The notes under the pieces: generated by a model
What the model saw: the letters and a program-made list of their open reading frames with translations, nothing else
What the model was told of the DNA's origin: nothing
Databases searched by the model: none
Shown: piece by piece, positions 53,404 through 61,929 of the stretch
Layout: each line of letters starts with the position of its first letter
Numbering within the stretch: position 1 is the stretch's first letter
From: Symbiodinium sp. CCMP2592
Lineage: Eukaryota; Sar; Dinophyceae; Suessiales; Symbiodiniaceae
Direction: 5' to 3'
DNA: 64,000 nucleotides
NCBI GenBank assembly: GCA_905221615.1
Contig: CAJNDT010003557.1
Span: 977,501 to 1,041,500, forward strand
Translations under genes and position numbers: made by a program

Positions 53404-53475
53404 ATGTCGCTGAGGAAGACGAAGCAGGTTGGAGTCTTCGGTCAGAAATGTCAGCATCCCAGAATGCTGGCAAAT
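53404..53475 (+). CDS. short conserved exon, unit 3
   Basis: SLRKTKQVGVFGQKCQHPRM, related to the exons at 40572 and 46841. Confidence 0.5.
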
Positions 53476-53938
53476 TGCAGGCGAAGTCCGAGTCTTGCAT
53501 AATTCCGAGTCTTCACTGCTTCTGCTTGCATACACAGGTTGGCATGACATGACATGCATCCGTGCAATCATGCGAGCATATGTTGTGCTTGCATGTCTAC
53601 AGATATCATGCAGCAAAAGGTGCAGAATGTACATTGCACAAGGCAGCCCTATTATGTACATGCACATGTGCATGCATACCTGGGCTTATATCTGCTTTGT
53701 ACGCCAACATCAACGACGGCACACGCATGAGTAGCAACTTGTTCTGATTATGCCTTCTCAATTCCTGCATCCGGCGGCATCGAATCATATCGAATCGTAT
53801 GTTCCATGGAGATGAGCCTGCCGCCTGCCTCCCTCCCAAGCAGCTTTCAAGCAGTGGTCCAAGTAGCGGCCCAAAGAGGCGAAGCCGACAGAGACGACCT
53901 CGAGGCCCCGCCCCCCCTGCCCAGCTCGCGAGGCCGCC

Positions 53939-55441
53939 ATGCCCCAGCAAAACGAAGCAAAACTTCTCGTACACCTCACCGAAGTCCCTGCCAGCTGGCC
54001 CCTGGCGACCGTCATGGACGCCTTCCTCGACTTGGCTCGTTTTTTTGGTGCAGGTTATCTTGAGGACCGAGCTCGCGAAGCGCTGAGCCTGCGGCTGGTG
54101 GAGCTTTGGGCCGCGCAGCCGGCGGAGGCCGAGGCCTGGCTCGAGCGCCGGCGCCTCGAAGCGGAGCTTCAGAAGTCGCAGGAGGAGGAGTGTCGAGATC
54201 TTCGCAATCGCCTGGCTGCGGCGGAAGCGCAGGTGTCCAGCAAGGATGCGGAGCTCCAAGCCGCGCAGAACGAGAGTGCCAAGTGCCAGGAGCGGTGCGC
54301 GGCTGCAGAGTCAGCGAAGGCAGTGATGCAGAAGGAGCTCCGACAGTTGCAGGCGGAGCACAGCAAGTGCCAGGAGGGCTGCGAAGAGCTTGCAAATCGC
54401 ATGGATGCAGAAGCTTCCGAGCATGCCAAGACCAAGGAGCTTTTGGCACAGGCCGAGTCCGATGCCGCCGAGAAACAGTTGGAGGTTCAGCGACTGCAAG
54501 AGGAGAGCCGCAGCTACTACGAGCACTGCCCGAAGACAGATTCCCATCCCGCTTCGTCAGAAGAGGGCGAGAGCAAGGCCGAGCTGCAGCTGCAGAAGGC
54601 TGTGCTCCAGGGGCGCTGTGAGCAGCTCCAGCATCAGCTTGCCAAAGCAGAGGCGAAGTTGGATCTCCTGCAGGATCTGCGGGAAGAAATCGGCATGTAT
54701 AAGGAGCGCCTGCGTGGGCTGGAACGCCAGCTTGTGGAGACCAAGACGAAGAGTCCTCGCGTGGCTGGTGGCGGCATCTCGGGTCATCCCGCTCTGAATG
54801 CTCGCATCCCAGCTCGCAACGACGCAGCCTTCGGTGATCAGGAGTCGGATCTTGCCCAGCAGCTGGGGTACAACCTTGTGGACGAAGATGGCGCCTCCGT
54901 CCTGAGTGGATCCTCCGGTTGCTCGGTGAAGCAGAACTGCTTCATGCTGGATGCCATCTTCAAGAGCCGCATGGACGTCTTCCGCGAGGGCAGTGACCTC
55001 CAGAAGGGGTCGCAAGTCCTGGCTGGCGATGGCAAGACTGTTTTGGAGGTGGTCGAGTTCTCGAAGGAAGGGCAAGCTACGGAAGTGGTCGACTTGCAGG
55101 CGGGCGCTGCAACACTGCGGGTGACCCCGGACCATCCCGTGCAGGTCCCCAATGAAGGTGGCAATGCGGGACGTCCTCTTTACGTGCCGGCGGGGAAGCT
55201 CAAGGCAGGCGACTTCGTGATGAATGATTCGGGAGAGCCGGTTGCGCTTACCACTGCAGAGACTCTTCCCGTGGAGTGCAAGGTGCTGAAGATCGTCTTC
55301 AAGCCGGACTTGCCCGTAGCCGTCTTCTCCAGCCCGTCCTGCATCCTCAGCAAGGGACACAAGAAGAAAACACAGCCGGGGCGTCGTGGTGGCGGCGGAA
55401 CAGGCAAGGAGGCGGCAGATCCGATGGATGCACGAGCCTAG
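53939..55441 (+). CDS. coiled-coil protein with Hint-like domain, copy 3
   Basis: 500 residues from ATG 53939 (MPQQNEAKLLVHLTEVPASW) to TAG. Compared with copy 1 it lacks about 85 residues between AWLE and RLEAELQK, has a slightly different coiled coil, and keeps an intact Hint-like part: Cys334 in NCFMLDAIF, GSQVLAGDGKTVLEVVEF, TPDHPVQVP, AGKLKAGDFVM, ILSKGHKKK. Same expected activity and same doubt as copy 1. All upstream codons are GC-rich, with no frame break. Confidence 0.85.
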   Translation: MPQQNEAKLLVHLTEVPASWPLATVMDAFLDLARFFGAGYLEDRAREALSLRLVELWAAQPAEAEAWLERRRLEAELQKSQEEECRDLRNRLAAAEAQVSSKDAELQAAQNESAKCQERCAAAESAKAVMQKELRQLQAEHSKCQEGCEELANRMDAEASEHAKTKELLAQAESDAAEKQLEVQRLQEESRSYYEHCPKTDSHPASSEEGESKAELQLQKAVLQGRCEQLQHQLAKAEAKLDLLQDLREEIGMYKERLRGLERQLVETKTKSPRVAGGGISGHPALNARIPARNDAAFGDQESDLAQQLGYNLVDEDGASVLSGSSGCSVKQNCFMLDAIFKSRMDVFREGSDLQKGSQVLAGDGKTVLEVVEFSKEGQATEVVDLQAGAATLRVTPDHPVQVPNEGGNAGRPLYVPAGKLKAGDFVMNDSGEPVALTTAETLPVECKVLKIVFKPDLPVAVFSSPSCILSKGHKKKTQPGRRGGGGTGKEAADPMDARA

Positions 55442-55502
55442 ATTCCGCACACGGCGGCCGGGGAGCACATGGACTGAGACCATTGTTTTTATCGCACCAG
55501 CA

Positions 55503-55670
55503 TGGCTCGACGTACCGAAGCTGCGCTGAGAGCCCTCGAATTCGCAGAGTTCCGCAACTCCTTCAAGCAGCTCGGTGCACGGCCACCTGGCCAGCCTGGC
55601 CAGTGCAAAACACAGCTGCTTGAGCACGTCGTTGCCTTCGCATGTCGGAGTGCAGCGCACGCCCTCTAAG
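55503..55670 (+). CDS. small ORF after Hint-like copy 3
   Basis: ATG 55503, MARRTEAALRALEFAEFRNS ... QLLEHVVAFACRSAAHAL, stop TAA. Unit 1 (43948-44097) keeps the sequence but not this start; unit 2 (49656-49821) keeps the last third (QLLENVVARASRSAALAI). May be a small protein or the last exon of something larger. Confidence 0.45.
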
Positions 55671-55708
55671 CTTTCATCATACAGTGGGCATTAGTACCGG
55701 TTTACGGT

Positions 55709-55834
55709 TTAGAGGCGACATCCATGGCAAGTCTCCATGATGTGACCGGTATTTCCACAACAACTCTCAGAAGTGTCGTTGGAACGAAGGCATGTCGGAC
55801 CTAGCTTGGATGCGCAGTGCCTGCACCGCTTCAC
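55709..55834 (-). CDS. Cys-rich minus-strand frame, possible zinc-binding end
   Basis: On the minus strand: VKRCRHCASKLGPTCLRSND then TSESCCGNTGHIMETCHGCR and a stop; six of eight Cys are spaced as pairs. Units 1 and 2 hold shortened remnants beginning KRCRHC or similar. It could be a decayed exon of an oppositely transcribed gene. Confidence 0.35.
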   Translation of the reverse strand: MKRCRHCASKLGPTCLRSNDTSESCCGNTGHIMETCHGCRL

Positions 55835-56397
55835 TTTTTCAATCTCGCGCTGTAGCTGGGCTCGCAAGTTTGTCTTCCTGCGCAGAAGACGGCAGGATGC
55901 AGCTTCGGCACTCGGTATGAAGGTCAGCCTCGTTGTTTGGCTGTCAAGCTGTTTTATTGAGTATATCCTCGACATCAATTCAGCATCTGCAAAGAGTCGT
56001 GAAAGGGCCCCTTCTCGAGTTGCTTCCGAACTATGCAGCAAGTCTTGGAGCTGCGAAGGCTACATATCTCTTGCAAGACCTCAAATCTCGATGAGCGTGA
56101 CGGTTCGAGCGGTTCGAGGCCAGGATTGCGAGAGAAAAGCGGAGCCCAGGCTGCGCAGCTGTCCGCAACACAGCACCTTCTCGTATGCATTCGCCCAAGA
56201 ACTATTTGCAGAACCGCTGATCCCATTGACTCCCGAGGCAACTGTGGACGTGCCGTTCCTGTTGCACGGCGGTGAAGCCTCAGAGGGCTTACGACAGGGG
56301 ATCCTGAGGTGACGCTGGGGGTTGGGGGATTCAAGCTTCTAGGTTTGATACATAGACATAGGCTGATATAGATAGATATGGACATAGATGTAAATGT

Positions 56398-56456
56398 AGA
56401 TGGAGATGTATATATATATATATATATGTATGTTTTGATTTATTTATTTATTTATT

Positions 56457-56510
<54 letters not shown>
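56398..56510 (+). repeat. TA and GA microsatellites
   Basis: TATATA run at 56409-56427, TTTA run at 56440-56458, then about 24 GA units at 56459-56506. Confidence 0.95.
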
Positions 56511-56511
<1 letters not shown>

Positions 56512-57349
56512 GACAGGGAGACAGACTCTGGAAGAGCTCAGGCTTAGGGCCGAAGAGTTCAGTTTGTTCCTGGGATTGAGCACAGTTCGCCGAGTTTTGA
56601 TTGGAGGTCATATCTACGAGTTATCTATGTATGGTTATGTATGTATGTATGTATATATACACACGTACTACATAGACATATTGCATGATCTATTTAATTT
56701 AATGTTTATCATTTGTTTATGTGAGGCTCGCATGCGCGTTGCGTGCAGGATCGACGTTGGAAGGCAGCACACCTTCGCGAGACCTCGACTGGCGTGCGAG
56801 CGCTTTCAAAAGCGTGTCGCGACGCTTCACGGGTTGGGATACAAACGCGAGCGATTTGCTCCTGCCGCGTGCTGGAGGAAAATAACTCGTGAAGCAAACC
56901 GTGTTTGAGTTGTAGTGGGCCTAGAGTCTAGAAAGCGAGATGTCACGCCATGCGAACTTTGTTTTGGGATTCTATGGGCCTCGCGCCCCATCTCCACTCG
57001 GAATGCCCAGGAGATTTACCATAGAAGCTTCAGCAAGTATGGTACTACGTGTTGTGGTCCTTACTTAGGTCTGGCAATTTGCCGCAAGCTTCAGCAAAGG
57101 TTTGCGTGTAAACCTTCCCATACCACCATCAACCGTATCCTGGACTCTGGAGCCATTGATAGAGTTTCTGCAGTCGGACGGGAAGTTCATCCTGAAAGTA
57201 GTTCCGCTCTAGCATGCCTCGAAACAAGCTGACTGCCAACAGTTCCGGACTTGGAACGGGTGGCGGAGCCCTCCAGAAGTTCGACTGTTGCTAAACACCC
57301 GGCTGCTTCAGGCTCAACTCCAGACCGTTGTGCAACGATTTATGCGATT

Positions 57350-57455
57350 TGGGAGTTTCCGACAATAGGGGACCCTAATATAGTACCCTATAAACAGTAG
57401 GATCCTTATTATAAGGTCCCCATAATAAGGTACCCTAATTTTCGGAAACTCCCAT
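57350..57455 (+). mobile_element. family-3 inverted-repeat element
   Basis: GGGAGTTTCCGACAATAGGG ... TTTTCGGAAACTCCC, flanked by ATTT on both sides. Confidence 0.85.
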
Positions 57456-57574
57456 TTGACTATCCTCACATAGGCTCCGTGTCCACGACCTCACCACTGG
57501 AAACCCCAAAGTGCCGCCTTCTTTGCACAGCCTGACCTGCCCCCATCCTCCAGCCACTAGTGAGATCCTAAACG

Positions 57575-57872
57575 GAATCCCTTGAACTCGGAGATCCCTG
57601 TACTTTCAAGCCAGCGAAGCTTGTAGCATCCCTTTGGAATCGCTTGAACTCGGAGATTCCCCTACTTTCAGGCCAGCGAAGCTAACACCGATATGAAACC
57701 GTCGGAGCCTCCACTGGCTCGGAAAAGCCCTCCGCGGCTCCGAACCCCAAGCCCCACTCGATACTTCTAAGTTCTATAACATCTGACTAGAAAACCTTGA
57801 AAGCCCTAGAGCTGCAACAGCCTATAACATTTGATTAGTTAGCTCTTAACACCCTAGAGCTGTAAAAGCCTA
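57575..57872 (+). repeat. two short tandem duplications
   Basis: A unit of about 64 bases containing GAACTCGGAGAT and CCAGCGAAGCT occurs twice (57575-57690). A unit of about 55 bases with CTATAACAT and CCCTAGAGCTG occurs twice (57772-57872). No gene seen. Confidence 0.8.
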
Positions 57873-58463
57873 CGCTTTAGTCTTCCAAACCCCGAAGGGG
57901 TGGTGCCATGCTTCTGGACGCTAAGCGCGTTCGTGCGGTACTCTGGCAGGGCTGCCGCCGGTTCGGGAAGGCCGAATCAAGCTGGGATTCTGTGCCTCCG
58001 CTCAGCTTTTTCGGGAGTTTTCAGCGGTTGTAGTTTGCCAGCGGTTCACTCGATGGTCTTGAGGATTCGGTGGGTTCAAAGCATCTAGATCGAGTCCAGA
58101 GTTTAGGATTCGCGCGGCTGGATATACATGGTTTTCAGTGTGCAGCAAGGGGTCTGCAAAGGGAGCAGACCAGTCTGTAGACAGTGATAGAGGGTTGGTA
58201 GATGTTTGTGGTATGTTTGAGCATTAGGTTGGAGCAGGCTTGCTTTCTGCTGCTTTATGTAATCGCTTTCAGGGCCCTTCCAGGTACCTTAGGGTTCTGT
58301 GCGCTGCGCTGCGCTGGAGTGTGGTTGCGACTTCATCGTTTCTGCTGCCGACTAACTCTTCCAGCCTCGGCATTCCTGGCCGATTGTGACTTTACTTCGC
58401 ATCGACGATAACGAATGTTTTTAACAACTGCTCCTGCTAAACTGCTGCGACTGTTACTGCCAT

Positions 58464-58535
58464 TCCTGCTGCTGCTGCTGCTGCTGCTGCAGGTAGTGGT
58501 GGTGGTGGTGCTGCTGCTGCTGCTGAGCCTCACCA
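58464..58535 (+). repeat. CTG/GTG trinucleotide repeat
   Basis: Eight CTG, five GTG, then five CTG units; no supporting exon on either side. Confidence 0.9.
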
Positions 58536-59381
58536 CGGTGTGCCGGTGCTTTCACGAGATGCTCCCTGCTTGTCTTTTCTTTTAAATCAGAGGTGGTGAT
58601 GGTGTCGAAGCTTAAGTCCCGCCTGCTGGTACTCAAGACTTGAGGCTCTTGCCATTGGCTCTGACTTACGGATAGTTCGAGCGATGCGCACCATGTAGGC
58701 TGAAAGACCGGTCCTCCAAGACCTAAAGCCCTAGAACAACACAGCCAGAAAGCGCCCGAACCTTTAAACCTTGACGCCCCAAACCCCATCAGGCTGCGAA
58801 AGCCCCGCCGCCCGCTCTGATCCCCGGCAGCCACGAGGTTGGCAGGGTTTAGGGCAGGGAGGTTGGGAACGAGTTCTATTTCTAGACTATGTCAGTTGTT
58901 GATACAATGTTTATTCCTCATATCTGTAACCCTCTCGGTGACAGTCTGCTTCGAATTCCTATTAACATTGTGATTGTTATAGTGTTGTTGCTTGCAAGTT
59001 ATGATCGTGCAAATGGGCTGCCTCCTGATCAGAATCAAAGTCCAAGCCCTAAACCCTAAACGCTAAACACATGTCTCGCTTCAAAGTCCAAAGGTTCAAT
59101 TCCTGGAAAGCGAGGAAACTACCCAACCCCGCAAGAAAAGGAAACCAAGGAATGGCCCCCAAACTCACACAAGGCTGCTCTTCTGCATACTTTTGGGGTC
59201 CAGGTTTAAGCTGTCCCGGGAATCGGGTGCAAGATAATTATTCTCATCCGTATTATGGTAATCAACTGTAGATGTTTGGCTTACCGCTGTACCCGTAGGG
59301 GTAGAGTTGCGATTTGATGCTTGCTACCGCTACTACAGTTCTAGCATACCGATACCTATTTGTGCCTCGTTGCTTGCTGGC

Positions 59382-59461
59382 TTAAACCTCCCAAAAGTAG
59401 GCAAAATAATGGCCCAATACCCATAAAATGCTATTATTCTACATACTTTTGGGGTCCAGGT
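59382..59461 (-). mobile_element. family-1 hairpin element, reversed
   Basis: Reversed copy ending GGGGTCCAGG just upstream of the repeat-protein frame; a partial copy lies at 59172-59205. Confidence 0.85.
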
Positions 59462-59485
59462 AATTATGCTACACCCCTGGCAAGG

Positions 59486-61929
59486 CATTGGGCTTCCTGC
59501 AAGGGCACACCTTCCCGAAGGACCTCCGGTGGAGGCAGCAGGGCCCATTGGACTTCCTCTTCGGAGGCTCCGATCTGCCAGGTGCGCACAAAGCAACTGC
59601 TGTGGACGTTGGAGGGCAGACTGATTTTGGGAGCTCTGTAAGAGTGACGTGTAGTACGGACCTGAATTTTGTGCGTTCTGAAAGAGTGGCTTATGGTGCA
59701 GACCGGAACGGTGATGCAGACAGCCAACACAGGGCACTGTTGAAAGCTCTTGGGGAGGTCGAGGTTGATGAAGACGACGATGTGACCACAGCGACATTTG
59801 CGTTGGCCAGCCCTTCAGCAGCTTCTACGGTGCAGTCTACGACTGGCAGCTATTCTGCTAGCAGTCCCATGAGTGCAGACTGGAACGGTGATGCAGACAG
59901 CCAGCACAGGGCACTGTTGAAAGCTCTTGGGGAGGTCGAGGTTGATGAAGACGACGATGTGAGCACAGCGACATTTGCGTTGGCCAGCCCTTCAGCAGCA
60001 GCTTCCACGGTGCGGTCTACGACTGGCAGGTATTCTGCTAGCAGTCCCAGGAGTGCAGACTGGAACGGTGATGCAGACAGCGAGCACAGGGCACTGTTGA
60101 AAGCTCTTGGGGAGGTCGAGGTTGATGAAGACGACGATGTGAGCACAGCGACATTTGCGTTGCCCAGCCCTTCAGCAGCAGCTTCCACGGTGCAGTCTAC
60201 GACTGGCAGGTATTCTGCTAGCAGTCCCATGAGTGCAGACTGGAACGGTGATGCAGACAGCCAGCACAGGGCACTGTTGAAAGCTCTTGGGGAGGTCGAG
60301 GTTGATGAAGACGACGATGTGAGCACAGCGACATTTGCGTTGCCCAGCCCTTCAGCAGCAGCTTCCACGGTGCAGTCTACGACTGGCAGCTATTCTGCTA
60401 GCAGTCCCATGAGTGCAGATTGGAACGGTGATGCAGACAGCCAGTATAGGGCACTGTTGAAAGCTCTTGGGGAGGTCGAGGTTGATGAAGACGACGATGT
60501 GAGCACAGCGACGTTTGCGTTGCCCAGCTCTTCAGCAGCAGCTTCCACGGTGCAGTGTACGACTGGCAGCTATTCTGCCAGCAGTCCCATGAGTGCAGAC
60601 TGGAACGGTGATGCAGACAGCCAGCACAGGGCACTGCTGAAAGCTCTTGGGGAGGTCGAGGTTGATGAAGACGACGATGTGAGCGTAGCGACGTTTGCGT
60701 TGCCCAGCCCTTCAGCAGCAGCTTCCACGGTGCAGTCTACGACTGGCAGGTATTCTGCTAGCAGTCCCATGAGTGCAGACTGGAACGGTGATGCAGACAG
60801 CCAGCACAGGGCACTGTTGAAAGCTCTTGGGGAGGTCGAGGTTGATGAAGACGACGATGTGAGCGCAGCGACATTTGCGTTGCCCAGCCCTTCAGCAGCA
60901 GCTTCCACGGTGCAGTCTACGACTGGCAGCTATTCTGCTAGCAGTCCCATGAGTGCAGACTGGAACGGTGATGCGGACAGCCAGCACAGGGCACTGTTGA
61001 AAGCTCTTGGGGAGGTCGAGGTTGATGAAGACGACGATGTGAGCACAGCGACATTTGCGCTGCCCAGCCCTTCAGCAGCAGCTTCCACGGTGCAGTCTAC
61101 GACTGTCAGCTATTCTGCTAGCAGTCCCATGAGTGCAGACTGGAACGGTGATGCAGACAGCCAGCACAGGGCACTATTGAAAGCTCTTGGGGAGGTCGAG
61201 GTTGATGAAGACGACGATGTGAGCACGGCGACATTTGTGTTGCCCAGCCCTTCAGCAGCAGCTTCCGCAGCGCAGTCTACGACTGGCAGCTATTCCGCTA
61301 GCAGTCCCATGAGTGCAGACTGGAACGGTGATGCAGACAGCCAGCACAGGGCACTGTTGAAAGCTCTTGGGGAGGTCGAGGTTGATGAAGACGACGATGT
61401 GAGCACGGCGACATTTGCGTTGCCCAGCCCTTCAGCAGCAGCTTCCGCGGCGCAGTGTACGACTGGCAGCTATTCCGCTAGCAGTCCCATGAGTGCAGAC
61501 TGGAACGGTGATGCAGACAGCCAGCACAGGGCACTGTTGAAAGCTCTTGGGGAGGTCGAGGTTGATGAAGACGACGATGTGAGCACGGCGACATTTGCGT
61601 TGCCCAGCCCTTCAGCAGCAGCTTCCGCAGCGCAGTCTACGACTGGCAGCTATTCCGCTAGCAGTCCCATGAGTGCAGACTGGAACGGTGATGCAGACAG
61701 CCAGCACAGGGCACTGTTGAAAGCTCTTGGGGAGGTCGAGGTTGATGAAGACGACGATGTGAGCACAGCGACGTTTGCGTTGCCCAGCCCTTCAGCAGCA
61801 GCTTCCGCAGCGCAGTCTACGACTGGCAGCTATTCCGCTAGCAGTCCCATGAGTGCAGACGGGAACGGTGATGCAGACAGCCAGCACAGGGCACTGTTGA
61901 AAGCACTTGGGGAGGTCGAGATTGAGTAA
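59486..61929 (+). CDS. acidic tandem-repeat protein, thirteen 60-residue repeats
   Basis: Open frame of about 814 codons to TAA 61927-61929. A unique lead (GFLQGHTFPKDLRWRQQGPL ...) is followed by repeats beginning at about 59700 with a period of exactly 180 bases, the first one 177. Each repeat has the parts DWNGDADSQHRALLKALGEV, EVDEDDDVSTATFALPSPSA and ASTVQSTTGSYSASSP: a predicted helix, an acidic patch, then a Ser/Thr-rich linker. No ATG opens the frame, so this is probably a last exon; a reversed family-1 element ends in CCAG 25 bases upstream. Repeats 9-13 share ASAAQ instead of ASTVQ. No family recognised. Confidence 0.7.

Larger units (their letters stand above)
40388..56310 (+). repeat. 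three-fold duplicated unit
   Basis: Units start at about 40388, 45795 and 52920, recognised by related GTTGTCGG...TTTCGCTGA..AGGCTG sequences. Each then holds an exon with LRKTKQ/LRKTNQ, a CATG-rich stretch, the coiled-coil/Hint ORF, a short ORF and a final V-D-V-P-F-L block. Spacer lengths differ, and the middle copy carries a frameshift and a large insertion. Confidence 0.75.
56511..59381 (+). other. spacer upstream of the repeat protein
   Basis: Apart from the repeats and the family-3 element listed, only scattered short open frames without codon bias. Confidence 0.5.

Noticed and set aside
56378..56908. 176-codon frame with Arg-Glu runs
   Set aside because: Created by TA and GA microsatellites; no bias or conservation elsewhere in it.
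59850..60908. Minus-strand frames across the 180-base repeats
   Set aside because: A repeat whose length is divisible by three keeps other frames open; the + strand frame is longest and uninterrupted.
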